Shown piece after piece: positions 16,277 to 25,466 of a DNA stretch of 52,217 nt. Position numbers and translations under genes: made by a program. Positions within the stretch are counted from its first letter, which is position 1. Each line of letters starts with the position of its first letter. Source of the stretch: Desulfovibrionaceae bacterium (GTDB lineage: Bacteria; Desulfobacterota; Desulfovibrionia; Desulfovibrionales; Desulfovibrionaceae); assembly GCA_015709315.1 (NCBI GenBank), contig JACCQI010000001.1, positions 1 through 52,217 of the forward strand, given 5' to 3'. The notes under the pieces are model-generated. The model worked only from the letters and a program-made list of their open reading frames with translations. It was not told the origin of the DNA and did not search any database.

Positions 16277-17674
16277 ATGGTTGAGAGATTCGTGCAAGAT
16301 TTTATTCCCCGCATCGTACTGGCCGGTCTGTCCGGCGGCACCGGGAAGACCATCGTCTCCCTGGCCCTGGCCCGCGCCTTCAGCCGGGCCGGGAAGCATG
16401 TGGCCCCGTTCAAGAAGGGGCCGGACTACATCGACGCCCAATGGCTCGGCCTGGCCGCCGGGCGGTCGTGTTCCAACCTCGACCCGTTTTTCCACTCGTC
16501 CGAGACCATCCGGTCGATATTTTTCCACAAGTCGCGGAATGCCGACGTCTGCGTCATCGAGGGCAACCGGGGGTTGTTCGACGGCATGGACGAGCACGGC
16601 TCCTGCTCCACGGCGGAGCTGGCCCGGGTGCTCGACGCCCCGGTCATTCTGGCCATCGACTGCACCAAGATGACCCGGACCGTGGCGGCCATCATCAAGG
16701 GATGCGCCGAGTTCGAGCCGGGCGTGAACCTGGCCGGGGTCATCCTCAACCGCACGGCGGGCGAGCGCCATCGCTCGGTGCTGGCCAAGTCCGTTGCAAC
16801 CCACACCGGCGTGCCCGTGCTCGGCATGCTGCCCAAGATCGGCTCCAACCCGATCCCGGAGCGGCACATGGGGCTGATGTCCGACCAGGAATACGACGGC
16901 TCCGCCCATCTGGACAAACTGGCCGACATGGCCGACGAGTGGCTCGACATGGACGCCATTTTCCAGGCGGCCTGTTCCGCGCCCGCATTCGGCCCAGAGC
17001 CGGCACCCCTTTTCCCCGGCGAGCCGAAGGACAAAAAGGTCCGCATCGGCTACGTCCACGACGCCGCGCTCTGGTTCTACTACCCGGAGAATCTGGAAGC
17101 CCTGGAGCATGCCGGGGCCGAGCTGGTCCGCGTGTCGTTGCTGGCGGATGATCCGTGGCCCGACATCGACGGGCTGTATCTAGGCGGCGGTTTTCCCGAA
17201 GTCTTTGCGGCCGAGATAGCCGCCAACCGATCCGTCCTGGACCATTTGAGGGAGCTGTCCCTGGCCGGGCTGCCCATCTACGCCGAATGCGGCGGGTTCA
17301 TGGTTTTGTGCGACGCGCTCGAAATCCACGGGGCGACCCATGCCATGGCCGGGGTGTTCCCGGTTTCCACCGCCTTCTGCCCCCGGCCGCAGGGGCTCGG
17401 CTACACCGAGGCCGAGGTCATGCTGGAAAACCCGTTCTTCGAGTTCGGCTCCCGCATCCTGGGGCACGAGTTCCACTATTCCCTGTGCGTGTCCGACGCG
17501 CCGGTCACTGTGCCCACCGGGCTGATGATGCACCGGGGAAAGGGCAGCGCCATCGGGCATGACGGCTTTCTGAAAAACAACACCCTGGCCGGATACAATC
17601 ACATCCACGCCCTGGCCGTGCCCGGATGGGCCGACCGCTTCGTGGCCGCGGCGTCCCGGTTCAGGTATTCCTGA
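16277..17674 (+). CDS. CbiA/CobB-type a,c-diamide synthase, probable sirohaem amidase
   Basis: 465 residues: an N-terminal P-loop amide-ligase domain (GLSGGTGKT about residue 17; FKKGPDYID; EGNRGLFDG) and a C-terminal class I glutamine amidotransferase domain with the Cys nucleophile in YAECGGFMVL and a late HEFHYS segment. The family amidates cobyrinate, or sirohaem in the case of DsrN. The place after dsrABD and the known amidated sirohaem (siroamide) of Desulfovibrio sulfite reductases favour a sirohaem amidase, although a cobalamin role is not excluded; no other cobalamin gene is in the window. The start ATG 16277 lacks a clear ribosome binding site; GTG 16292 with GAGAG upstream is an alternative. 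Confidence 0.85.
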   Translation: MVERFVQDFIPRIVLAGLSGGTGKTIVSLALARAFSRAGKHVAPFKKGPDYIDAQWLGLAAGRSCSNLDPFFHSSETIRSIFFHKSRNADVCVIEGNRGLFDGMDEHGSCSTAELARVLDAPVILAIDCTKMTRTVAAIIKGCAEFEPGVNLAGVILNRTAGERHRSVLAKSVATHTGVPVLGMLPKIGSNPIPERHMGLMSDQEYDGSAHLDKLADMADEWLDMDAIFQAACSAPAFGPEPAPLFPGEPKDKKVRIGYVHDAALWFYYPENLEALEHAGAELVRVSLLADDPWPDIDGLYLGGGFPEVFAAEIAANRSVLDHLRELSLAGLPIYAECGGFMVLCDALEIHGATHAMAGVFPVSTAFCPRPQGLGYTEAEVMLENPFFEFGSRILGHEFHYSLCVSDAPVTVPTGLMMHRGKGSAIGHDGFLKNNTLAGYNHIHALAVPGWADRFVAAASRFRYS

Positions 17675-17753
17675 GGCGCAAAATCCTTGTATCGGCACAG
17701 GGTTCGTGAGAGACTGTGCCGGAACCAATATATACCAAGAGAGAACACAAGAA

Positions 17754-18884
17754 ATGAGTATACCGTTCATTGATTTGAAGACACAGTACAAACAGATTGA
17801 AGAGGCCGTGAAAAAGGGGATCGACGGGGTCCTCGAGCACGGCGCGTATATCATGGGACCGGAGATCGGCGAGTTGGAAAGCAAGCTGGCCGACTATACC
17901 GGCTCCGAGTTCGCCGTGGGGTGCGGGTCCGGCACGGACGCCCTGCTCATGGCGCTCATGGCCCAGGGCGTCGGTCCGGGCGACGCCGTGTTCACCACGC
18001 CGTTCACCTTCATCGCCACGGCCGAGGTCGTGGCCCTGCTCGGCGCCACGCCGGTATTCGTGGACATCGATCCCGTGACCTACAACATGGACCCCGAGGA
18101 CCTGCGCCGCAAAATAGACGATCTCCAGGACAGCCGGCCCGAGCTCAAGGCCCGCGGCGTCATCGTGGTGGACATCTTCGGCCAGGCCGCCGACTACGAC
18201 GCCATTGAGCCGCTGACCCAGAACTACGGCCTGTTTCTCATCGTGGACGCGGCCCAGTCCTTTGGCGCGACCTACAAGGGGCGGTCCGTCTGCTCCATCG
18301 GCGATATGGCCTGCACCTCGTTTTTCCCGGCCAAGCCGCTGGGCTGCTACGGCGACGGCGGCATGGTCTTCTGCCACAGCGAGGACGCCCGCACCCTGCT
18401 GACTTCCATCCGCGTTCACGGCATGGGCACGCACAAATACGACAACGACCGCATCGGCATCAACGGCCGCCTCGATTCCATCCAGGCCGCCGTGCTGCTC
18501 GCCAAGTTCGCCATCTTCCCGGACGAGATCGCCAAGCGGCAGGAGGTCGCCGACCGCTACGCCGCGCTGCTCGGTCCCATCGACGGCCTGACTCCGCCCG
18601 CCGTGGCCGAGGGCTGCCAGTCGGTCTGGGCGCAGTACTGCGTGCTGGCGCGCGACGCCGATCACCGCACCCAGTGCATGGAGCAACTCCAGGAGGCGGG
18701 CGTGCCGTCCACCATCTACTACCCCAAGCCGCTGCATCTGCAGAAGGCGTTCGACTACCTGGGATACGCCATGGGCGATTTCCCGGTTACCGAGGACGTG
18801 GCAGGGCGCATCTTCGCCCTGCCCATGCACCCCTATCTCACGGCCGAGGACCAGGAAATCGTGGTCGCGCCGCTCAAGGGCTAG
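17754..18884 (+). CDS. DegT/DnrJ/EryC1-family sugar aminotransferase
   Basis: 376 residues of the PLP-dependent DegT/DnrJ/EryC1/StrS family, which aminates nucleotide-linked keto-sugars for surface glycans. Features: IPFIDLKTQYKQI start, GSGTDALLMAL substrate/PLP loop, VDAAQSFGATYKG with the PLP Asp, and SFFPAKPLGCYGDGGM with the catalytic Lys. Closest in style to WbpE/WlbC-like 3-amino-sugar transaminases. ATG 17754 follows a purine-rich leader. A small membrane-protein gene starts 8 nt after the stop. No other sugar nucleotide genes are close, but neuB lies at 29822. Confidence 0.88.
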   Translation: MSIPFIDLKTQYKQIEEAVKKGIDGVLEHGAYIMGPEIGELESKLADYTGSEFAVGCGSGTDALLMALMAQGVGPGDAVFTTPFTFIATAEVVALLGATPVFVDIDPVTYNMDPEDLRRKIDDLQDSRPELKARGVIVVDIFGQAADYDAIEPLTQNYGLFLIVDAAQSFGATYKGRSVCSIGDMACTSFFPAKPLGCYGDGGMVFCHSEDARTLLTSIRVHGMGTHKYDNDRIGINGRLDSIQAAVLLAKFAIFPDEIAKRQEVADRYAALLGPIDGLTPPAVAEGCQSVWAQYCVLARDADHRTQCMEQLQEAGVPSTIYYPKPLHLQKAFDYLGYAMGDFPVTEDVAGRIFALPMHPYLTAEDQEIVVAPLKG

Positions 18885-18892
18885 GAGGGGCC

Positions 18893-19240
18893 GTGTCCAT
18901 CGCGGGCCTTGTGAAGTTTCTCAAGCCGGTCGGGGCGGGGCTGGCGCTCGCCTACCTCGCCACCGGCCTGTTGGACGGGCCTGCGCCCGTGAATTTCCAG
19001 CCCGAAAATCCCTATACGGCCAGGCAGACCGAAATCATGGAGCCGCACGCTTCCGTGGTAGTGAAGAAAAACATCATGAAGCTCGGCTCCCTGCTGTCCG
19101 TGCCCGAGGGCGATATCGTTCTGCCCCGGGCACCTCTGGCCGACGGCGACGAGATCGAGGTCCTGCCCCGCATGGACTCCCTGCCCGGCGCTCCCGGTCC
19201 CGAGGTCAAGGGCGAGGTGGCCGAGCCGCCCGAACCCTGA
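18893..19240 (+). CDS. Small single-pass membrane protein, unknown
   Basis: 115 residues starting at GTG 18893 with AGGAGGGG 2-9 nt upstream, tightly linked to the aminotransferase gene. One N-terminal membrane helix (about residues 12-28, VGAGLALAYLATGLL) is followed by a hydrophilic, Pro/Glu-rich tail probably in the periplasm, with a short SLLSVPEGDIVLPRAPLADGD core. Ordered features are few. I do not recognise a family; the link to the aminotransferase may be only operonic. Confidence 0.65.
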   Translation: MSIAGLVKFLKPVGAGLALAYLATGLLDGPAPVNFQPENPYTARQTEIMEPHASVVVKKNIMKLGSLLSVPEGDIVLPRAPLADGDEIEVLPRMDSLPGAPGPEVKGEVAEPPEP

Positions 19241-19323
19241 CCGCCGTTGGCGGCGGCAGCGCTTTTGCTGCAGGGAAAACCAATGAAATATCTCCGGCCA
19301 AGCGTCGGGAAAAGGAGTGAAGA

Positions 19324-19818
19324 ATGATCAAAATGGAAACCAGCATGGGCGACATCGTCATCGAGCTTGATTTCGACAACGCCCCCAAGACCGCCGCGAA
19401 CTTCCAGCAGTATGTCGAGGACGGCTTCTACGACGGGCTTATCTTTCACCGCGTCATCGACGGATTCATGGTCCAGGGCGGCGGCATGGACGAGAACATG
19501 AAGGAAAAGGCCACCCGCGCGCCCATCGAGAACGAGGCCAACAACGGCCTGAAGAACGAGTGCTACACCCTGGCCATGGCCCGGACCATGGACCCGCATT
19601 CCGCCTCCTCCCAGTTCTTCATCAACGTCAAGGACAACGCGTTCCTCAATTTCTCCTCCGAGACCCCCCAGGGCTGGGGCTACGCGGTCTTCGGCAAGGT
19701 CGTGGATGGCCGGGACGTGGTCGATCAGATCAAGTCCGTGGACACCGGCCGCAACGGCTTCCACGACGACGTGCCCGTCAAGCCGGTCTTCATCAACAAG
19801 GCCACCGTGGTCGAATAG
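19324..19818 (+). CDS. ppiB: Cyclophilin-type peptidyl-prolyl isomerase
   Basis: A 164-residue cyclophilin that speeds cis-trans isomerisation at Pro. Active-site segments are seen: [13 protein letters not shown] (Arg about residue 41, Phe, Gln), [12 protein letters not shown] and [12 protein letters not shown]. No signal peptide, so cytoplasmic. ATG 19324 has AAAGGAG 7-13 nt upstream. It ends in a strong terminator at 19849. Confidence 0.95.
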   Translation: MIKMETSMGDIVIELDFDNAPKTAANFQQYVEDGFYDGLIFHRVIDGFMVQGGGMDENMKEKATRAPIENEANNGLKNECYTLAMARTMDPHSASSQFFINVKDNAFLNFSSETPQGWGYAVFGKVVDGRDVVDQIKSVDTGRNGFHDDVPVKPVFINKATVVE

Positions 19819-19848
19819 GGTTTTTACAAGCCTTGGCAGACAGATGAG

Positions 19849-19878
19849 GGCGCGCCGCTTATGCGGCGCGCCTTTTTT
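19849..19878 (+). terminator. Terminator after ppiB
   Basis: A perfect 10-bp stem GGCGCGCCGC (19849-19858) with its complement (19863-19872) around TTAT, followed by six T. Confidence 0.93.
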
Positions 19879-19948
19879 GCGTTCTGGATCGGCCGCGTTT
19901 TTTTGGATAGCATGGCATCATCTTTCATCCTGCATCGAGGACAAGCGT

Positions 19949-21079
19949 ATGCCCCATGATTGGCACAGACATGATTTTCCCATCACCCTGAAGCGGACCT
20001 ACCTGAACAACGCGGCGTCCACACCCATGAGCCTTCCCGGCATCCGTGCCGTGGCCGCATACCTGGAGGACAGGGCCGCCATGGGAGCCGGGGCCAACGG
20101 CAAGTGGGACGGCGTTGTCGCCCGGACGCGGGACAAGCTGGCCCGGCTGGTGGGCGGGGAGCCCGACGACATCGCCCTGACCGGCGGCACGTCGCACGGA
20201 TTGAGCCTGGTGGCGGGCGGGTTCGACTGGCGCGAGGGCGACGAGGCGGTCATTGTTGTCCCGGACTTCACGGCCAACGTGTATCCCTGGCTGTACCTGG
20301 CGGACCGGGGCGTTGCGGTCCGCATGGTGGAGCGGGGCGCGGACGGCTCCTTCACCGTGGACGACGTGGCCGCACGGATCACGGGCCGGACCCGGCTGGT
20401 GGCGGTGACCACCGTGGACTTCCACACCGGGTTTTACGCGGATGTGGCGGGCATAGGCAATCTGTGCCGGGAACGGGGGCTGGTCTTCGGCGTGGACGCC
20501 ATCCAGGGGCTGGGCGTGCTTCCCATGGACGTGGCTTCGTTGGGCATCGACTTCCTGGCCTGCGGCGCGCACAAGTGGCTGTTGGGCGTGCGGGGCGGCG
20601 GATTTCTTTATATCGCCCCCGCGCTGCGGGAGCGGGTCAGGCCGGTGCTCTACGGCTGGAGCAGCGTCCGGAACCCCGGCGCGTATTCGGTGGAGCACGA
20701 GATCAGGGAGGATGCCGGGAAATACCAGCCCGGCGCGGTCCCGTACATGGCCCTGGCCGCCCTGGACGCGGGCCTGGACATGCTTCTTGGCTTGGGGGTG
20801 GAGCGTATCCGCGACCGGGTCCTGTCCCTGACCGGCCGCATCCTGCGGGGGGTGGCCGACCTGGGGTGGCCCGTGGTCGGCGCGCGGTCGGAGCGGCACC
20901 GCTCGGGCATCGTGTCCTTCATGCCGCCGGGCGACCCGGACGGGCTGCATGCCTTCCTGGCGGCGCGCAACGTGGATGTCTCGGTGCGGCGTGGGGCCGT
21001 CCGCGTTTCGCCCCATTTCTACAACGACGGGACCGATGTGGATCGGCTTCTCGAAGCTCTGGGCGAGTGGAGGGGATAG
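19949..21079 (+). CDS. Class V aminotransferase / cysteine-desulfurase-like PLP enzyme
   Basis: 376 residues with the class V fold: YLNNAASTPMS start, TGGTSHGLSLV PLP-phosphate loop (about residue 72), VDAIQGLGVLPMDV with the PLP Asp, and GAHKWLLGVRGGGFLY with the Schiff-base Lys (about residue 210). The cysteine-desulfurase active-site loop with catalytic Cys near residue 350 is not seen, so it is better called a class V aminotransferase or lyase (isopenicillin-N epimerase-like). ATG 19949 has GAGGA 8 nt upstream. It stands alone between terminators. Confidence 0.83.
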   Translation: MPHDWHRHDFPITLKRTYLNNAASTPMSLPGIRAVAAYLEDRAAMGAGANGKWDGVVARTRDKLARLVGGEPDDIALTGGTSHGLSLVAGGFDWREGDEAVIVVPDFTANVYPWLYLADRGVAVRMVERGADGSFTVDDVAARITGRTRLVAVTTVDFHTGFYADVAGIGNLCRERGLVFGVDAIQGLGVLPMDVASLGIDFLACGAHKWLLGVRGGGFLYIAPALRERVRPVLYGWSSVRNPGAYSVEHEIREDAGKYQPGAVPYMALAALDAGLDMLLGLGVERIRDRVLSLTGRILRGVADLGWPVVGARSERHRSGIVSFMPPGDPDGLHAFLAARNVDVSVRRGAVRVSPHFYNDGTDVDRLLEALGEWRG

Positions 21080-21136
21080 GGCCTTGTTTTGGCCTCGAAT
21101 CCACCGAAAAGTGCGCGGGCTGAGGCGGTCGGCCCG

Positions 21137-21748
21137 CTAGACCGTGAGGTTCAGGCCCTTGTAGGAAGAAGAGCCGCTGAAGGCCAGGAGGCCGCCGCCC
21201 TCGAACCAACTGGTGGGATCGGTGTTGTCCTCGAACCACCAGGCCAGGGACTGGAGCTGGAGGTCGGTGGACATCATGTCCAGGGAGATGCTGTCTTCGG
21301 CCGTTGCCGTGAGCTTGCCCAACTGGACGATGGTTTCGAAGTCCGCGACCTTGTCCGGGTTGTCCTCGAAATACTTGTCGATGGTCGCCTTGTCCTCATG
21401 GTCGCCGGAAACCGTGACCTTGCCGGTGGTGGGGCTGTAGGTCAGGGGGAACTGCTGGGTGATGTCCACGCCGAGTTCCTTGAGGTCGGCCATGACCTCC
21501 ACGTCCCAGCGGGTCTCCATCTCCTCGCGGTAGTCGTCCACGTCCTGGAAGGAGAGCATGCCGTCGCTTCCGGCGGGAATCTTGGACAGATAGGACAGGA
21601 TGTCCTGGCCCATGGAGGACGTGCCGTATTGGGCCTGCTCCCGGCTGACCTTGGCCGCCTCTTCCTGCAATTGCTTCTGTTCGGTGGCCGCCTGCAACAG
21701 CGAGTAGGCGTCCAGGTAGCTGTTTGATCCGATGGATTGCGTCGACAT
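21137..21748 (-). CDS. Hypothetical 203-residue protein, no Cys
   Basis: A 203-residue soluble protein with an early Gln/Glu/Ala-rich helical part (SYLDAYSLLQAATEQKQLQEE), an acidic middle and a Ser/Gly-rich end. It has AAAGGGGGG 9-17 nt before ATG 21748, so it is very likely translated. No signal peptide, membrane helix or Cys. I do not recognise a domain; the early SNSYLDAYSLL pattern is a weak reminder of secreted flagellar-type or extracellular proteins, which is only an impression. Convergent with the class V aminotransferase. Confidence 0.65.
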   Translation of the reverse strand: MSTQSIGSNSYLDAYSLLQAATEQKQLQEEAAKVSREQAQYGTSSMGQDILSYLSKIPAGSDGMLSFQDVDDYREEMETRWDVEVMADLKELGVDITQQFPLTYSPTTGKVTVSGDHEDKATIDKYFEDNPDKVADFETIVQLGKLTATAEDSISLDMMSTDLQLQSLAWWFEDNTDPTSWFEGGGLLAFSGSSSYKGLNLTV

Positions 21749-21840
21749 GGCGTGGTTGCCCCCCTTTATGGTTGACCGTGCATTTTTTTCCTGCCGGGAA
21801 TGAAAGCACAAGCCGTGCCAGAAGCCTTCCCCGCGCCAAA

Positions 21841-21875
21841 AAGAAACCCCCTGTCCGGCGTAGCCGGGCAGGGGG
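21841..21875 (-). terminator. Terminator of the liv operon
   Basis: A 13-bp stem with one G-U pair (21847-21859 with 21863-21875) and a 3-nt loop, followed on the minus strand by TTTCTTTTT. It lies 23 nt after the livF stop. Confidence 0.88.
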
Positions 21876-21898
21876 CGTTTTGTCGATGGATGCCGCGG

Positions 21899-22636
21899 TC
21901 AGCCGCCGAGGTACGCCTTCTTGACCTCCGGGTCTTCCATGAGCTGGTCGCTGGGCCCCTGGGCCACGATCTCGCCGGTGTCGATGACATAGCCCCGGTG
22001 GGCGAACTTGAGGGCCAGGTTGGCGTTCTGCTCGATGAGCAGGATGGTCATGCCTTCCTCGTTGAGCTCCTTGAGGGTGCGGAACATGTCGTACATGAGC
22101 AGCGGGGCCAGGCCCATGGACGGCTCGTCGAGCATGATGACCTTGCAGCCGGACATGAGCGCGCGGCCCACGGCGAGCATCTGCTGTTCGCCGCCGGACA
22201 GCGACTCGGAGCGCTGCTTCTTGCGTTCGTCCAGGCGGGGGAAGAGCTTGTACACGCGCTGGTAGTCGCGGTCGATCTCCGCCTGGCCGCCCTTGCGGGA
22301 GTAAGTGGCGAGCTTGAGGTTTTCCTCCACGGTCAGGTTGCCGAAGATGTGCCGCCCCTCGGGCACCAGGGCCATGTGCAGGTCGGAGACGATCTTGTCC
22401 GGACCCATGCCCAGGATGGACTCGCCCTTGAACTTGATGTCGCCTTTGGTGATGCGGGGCGCTTCGGGCGGCGGCAACTGGGCGATGGACATGAGGGTGG
22501 TGGACTTGCCCGCCCCGTTCGCGCCGATGAGGGTGACGATCTCGCCCTGGTTCACCGTGAACGAGATGCCGTGCAGGGCCTCGATGTTGCCGTATTTGAC
22601 GTACAGGTCGTCGATTTGGAGAAGGGGGGTGCTCAT
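21899..22636 (-). CDS. livF: Branched-chain amino-acid ABC transporter ATPase LivF
   Basis: 245 residues. Walker A GANGAGKST (about residue 37), signature LSGGEQQMLAVGRAL, Walker B VIMLDEPSMGLAP and the switch His region ILLIEQNANLAL place it with LivF. It is a cytoplasmic nucleotide-binding subunit that pairs with LivG. Its ATG overlaps the livG stop (ATGA), so translation is coupled. A much longer frame upstream exists but is not coding. Confidence 0.95.
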   Translation of the reverse strand: MSTPLLQIDDLYVKYGNIEALHGISFTVNQGEIVTLIGANGAGKSTTLMSIAQLPPPEAPRITKGDIKFKGESILGMGPDKIVSDLHMALVPEGRHIFGNLTVEENLKLATYSRKGGQAEIDRDYQRVYKLFPRLDERKKQRSESLSGGEQQMLAVGRALMSGCKVIMLDEPSMGLAPLLMYDMFRTLKELNEEGMTILLIEQNANLALKFAHRGYVIDTGEIVAQGPSDQLMEDPEVKKAYLGG

Positions 22637-23400
22637 ATGTTGTCGTCTCCCAGGTAGGCCTTGATGACGGCCGGGTTGGACTGGATGTCTTCGGCGGTCC
22701 CCTCGGCGATGGTCGCGCCGAAGTCGATGACCTTGATCCATTGGCACAGGGAGGTGACGACCTTCATCTGGTGCTCGATCATGAAGATGGTGATGTCGAA
22801 GTGGTCGTGAATCCAGCGGACCAGCTTGATGAGGTCCTCCACGTCCGCGGAGTTCAGCCCGGCGGCCGGCTCGTCCAGGAGCAGAAGCTTGGGCTGGACC
22901 GACATGGCCCGGGCGATCTCCACGCGGCGCTGCACGCCGTAGGGCAGGTTCTTGGGCAGCTCCATGGCCACATCGGTGAGCGACATGGCTTCGAGCAGTT
23001 CCTCGGCGATCTCCCGGATGCGGGTCTCGCGGGCGTGGTACTTCCGGCCCCGGAGCACGGAATCCCAGACCGAGTAGCCCAGGCGGTAGTGCTGGGCGAT
23101 GCGGATATTGTCCAGCACGGTCATGTCGTGCCACAGCCGGATGTTCTGGAAGGTCCGGGCCACGCCCAGGGATGTCACCTGATGGGGCCGCAGGCCGGCG
23201 GTGGGCGTGCCGTCCAGGGTGATGGTCCCCTCGGTGGGCTGGTAGAACCCGGAGATCAGGTTGAAGATGGTGGTCTTGCCCGCGCCGTTGGGGCCGATGA
23301 GGCCCATGAGCTCGCCGCCCTGCATGTCCACGGAGAATTCGCTGACCGCCTGCAGGCCGCCGAAACGCTGTGTCAGGGAGTCGATTTTCAGCAATGACAT
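22633..23400 (-). CDS. livG: Branched-chain amino-acid ABC transporter ATPase LivG
   Basis: 255 residues with Walker A GPNGAGKTT, a LivG-type helical insertion LGYSVWDSVLRGRKYHARE, Walker B LLLLDEPAAGLN and the MIEHQMKVV switch region. The usual LSGGQQR signature is reduced to NLPYGVQRRVEIARA, as is typical of LivG. Overlaps livF by 4 nt and follows livM by 9 nt. Confidence 0.94.
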   Translation of the reverse strand: MSLLKIDSLTQRFGGLQAVSEFSVDMQGGELMGLIGPNGAGKTTIFNLISGFYQPTEGTITLDGTPTAGLRPHQVTSLGVARTFQNIRLWHDMTVLDNIRIAQHYRLGYSVWDSVLRGRKYHARETRIREIAEELLEAMSLTDVAMELPKNLPYGVQRRVEIARAMSVQPKLLLLDEPAAGLNSADVEDLIKLVRWIHDHFDITIFMIEHQMKVVTSLCQWIKVIDFGATIAEGTAEDIQSNPAVIKAYLGDDNI

Positions 23401-23409
23401 GTCGGCCCC

Positions 23410-24417
23410 CTATTTGAAGGTGTAGAATTTCTTGAGTTTGGGGAACACGTCCGACAACTCCTTGTTGCCCAGAAGCCCCTCGGGCCTGAACTGCATGATC
23501 AGGACCAGCATGAGGGGGATGATGACCCACTTGATGACGCCCGCGGAGCGCAGCACCTCCATCAGCCCGGTGAACAGGACCGCCGAGATGATCGCGCCCG
23601 AGAGCGAGCCCATGCCGCCGAGGTAGACCATGACCATGGCCTCGGTGGACTTCAGGATGTTGAAGGACTGGGGGTTCACGTAGCCGACGATGTGGGCGAA
23701 CAGGCCGCCCGCGCACCCGGCCAGGCCCGCGGAGATCATGAAGTTGACGGTTTTTATCTTGTTGGTGTTGACCGACATGATCTCGGCCGCCACCTCGTCC
23801 TGGCACACGGCGTTGACGCCCTTGCCGTAGGTGGAGGTGATGAACCGCCGGATGACCCAGATGGTGAAGGCCGTGAACAGGATGACCCACAGGAGCATCC
23901 AGGGGGCGGAGAGCGTGTCGCGCATGGCCCAGACCGTGTCCTTCATGCCCTGGAAGCCGCGCGAGCCGCCGATCCAGTCCATGTTCTCGATGGCCGAGAT
24001 GACCATGTAGTTGACAGCGATGGTGATGATGGCCAGGTAGTCGTCGCGGGTCTTGAAGGAGGGCAGGGCCACCAATATGGACGACAGGGCCGCCACGGCC
24101 CCGCCCAGGAGCACGATGACCGGGAAGACGACGACGGCCATGGAGGCCGGGAAGATCGGGTCGCCGAATTTGTTGCCGAAGAAGAGCACGGACAGGATGG
24201 ACGAGACGTACGCGCCCACGCACATGAAGGCGGCGTGGCCGCAGGTGAACTCGCCCATGTTGCCGTTCACCAGGTTGAGCGAGGTGGACATCATGATGTT
24301 GATGCCCACGTACATGATGACCGCCTGGATGTAGTTGTCGATGATCTTGAACTGGGCCATCACCAGCAGGAGCACGGCCACGGCCGCCATGAGGACGTTC
24401 AGGGAGTATTTCTGCAT
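23410..24417 (-). CDS. livM: Branched-chain amino-acid ABC permease LivM
   Basis: 335 residues, about nine membrane helices. Family segments: NLVNGNMGEFTCGHAAFMCVGAYVSS, KTRDDYLAIITIA, and the late LGGMGSLSGAIISAV. Forms the inner-membrane channel with LivH. Begins 10 nt after livH. Confidence 0.93.
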   Translation of the reverse strand: MQKYSLNVLMAAVAVLLLVMAQFKIIDNYIQAVIMYVGINIMMSTSLNLVNGNMGEFTCGHAAFMCVGAYVSSILSVLFFGNKFGDPIFPASMAVVVFPVIVLLGGAVAALSSILVALPSFKTRDDYLAIITIAVNYMVISAIENMDWIGGSRGFQGMKDTVWAMRDTLSAPWMLLWVILFTAFTIWVIRRFITSTYGKGVNAVCQDEVAAEIMSVNTNKIKTVNFMISAGLAGCAGGLFAHIVGYVNPQSFNILKSTEAMVMVYLGGMGSLSGAIISAVLFTGLMEVLRSAGVIKWVIIPLMLVLIMQFRPEGLLGNKELSDVFPKLKKFYTFK

Positions 24418-24427
24418 TGCGGCTCCC

Positions 24428-25345
24428 CTAGATCTTGGTGGATTGCGGCATGCCGAACAGGCCGGTGGGCTTGATCCACAGGATGATCAAGAGAATGGTG
24501 AAGGCGAACAGGTCGCGGTAGGTGGACTCCAGGAAGGGCAGGGCCACCACGCCGACCTCGATGAAGCCGAGCAGGAAGCCGCCCACGAACGCGCCCTTGA
24601 TGTCGCCGATGCCGCCGACCACCGCCGCGATGAACGCCTTCCAGCCGATGAGCATGCCCATGAACGGCTCCAGGATCGGGTAGGACATGGCGAACAGCAG
24701 CCCGGCCAGTCCGGCGAACCCCGAACCCAGGATGAAGGTGAAGACGATGATGTTGTCGATGGGGATGCCCATGAGCGGGATGGCGAACTTGTCATAGGAA
24801 ATGCCGCGCATGGCCATGCCGATCTTGGTCCGGGTGACGATGAAGTTGAGGAACAGGAAGACCAGGACGGCGGTTACGATGACGATCACCTTGAGGTTGG
24901 TGACGGTCACGCCGCCGATGTTCCAGACGGTCTTGTGGATCAGCTCCGGGAACTTGAGGCGGCTGGCGCCGAGCACGGCCAGGTTGGAGTACTCCAGGAT
25001 CAGGCCGCACATGAGCGCGGTGATGACCACGTAGAGCCGGTGCGCTCCCTTGCGCCGCAGCGGCCGGTAGGCGATGCGCTCCAGCGTCACGCCCACCAGG
25101 GAGGTCAGGATCATGGTCACGGGCAGAGCGCACAGGAAGGTGACCGTCGGCGACAGGCCGAGGGTGTCTCCGAGCATGAACCCGGACACGAAAAACGCTA
25201 TGTACGCGCCCACCATGAATACGTCGCCGTGGGCGAAGTTGATCAGGCGCAGGACGCCGTACACCAGGGTGTAGCCCAACGCGATCAGGGCATAGAAGCT
25301 GCCCCACTGAAGCGCGTTGAGGATGTTTTGAATGATGAAGTCCAC
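24428..25345 (-). CDS. livH: Branched-chain amino-acid ABC permease LivH
   Basis: 305 residues, about eight membrane helices. The early QWGSFYALIALGYTLVYGVLR and NFAHGDVFMVGAY segments and the late GGIGDIKGAFVGGFLLG are typical of LivH. Partner of LivM. A terminator-like hairpin lies between livJ and this gene, so its mRNA comes from read-through. Confidence 0.94.
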   Translation of the reverse strand: MDFIIQNILNALQWGSFYALIALGYTLVYGVLRLINFAHGDVFMVGAYIAFFVSGFMLGDTLGLSPTVTFLCALPVTMILTSLVGVTLERIAYRPLRRKGAHRLYVVITALMCGLILEYSNLAVLGASRLKFPELIHKTVWNIGGVTVTNLKVIVIVTAVLVFLFLNFIVTRTKIGMAMRGISYDKFAIPLMGIPIDNIIVFTFILGSGFAGLAGLLFAMSYPILEPFMGMLIGWKAFIAAVVGGIGDIKGAFVGGFLLGFIEVGVVALPFLESTYRDLFAFTILLIILWIKPTGLFGMPQSTKI

Positions 25346-25412
25346 TTTCTTCTTCCCGAGAAATATATGGGCCTTTGGGGGAGATGCCGAACGGACCGGC
25401 CCGGGTTGTCAG

Positions 25413-25442
25413 TAAAAGGGCGGGGGCCGTGTGGCCCCCGCC
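25413..25442 (-). terminator. Attenuating hairpin between livJ and livH
   Basis: GGCGGGGGCC (25419-25428) pairs perfectly with 25433-25442 around GTGT. On the minus strand it is followed by CTTTTAC, a short T tract. It lies 24 nt after livJ and 67 nt before livH, which would give more binding protein than permease. Confidence 0.72.
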
Positions 25443-25466
25443 TTGTGTTTTCGTTCAGTCAGCGGC

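Noticed and set aside
19949..21079. Cysteine desulfurase (SufS/IscS) for the class V aminotransferase
   Set aside because: The catalytic Cys loop was not found, and no suf/isc genes are adjacent.
21899..24223. A 774-codon frame that would extend livF upstream over livG and livM
   Set aside because: Only the last 245 codons match LivF, and the ATG at 22636 overlaps the livG stop in the usual way.
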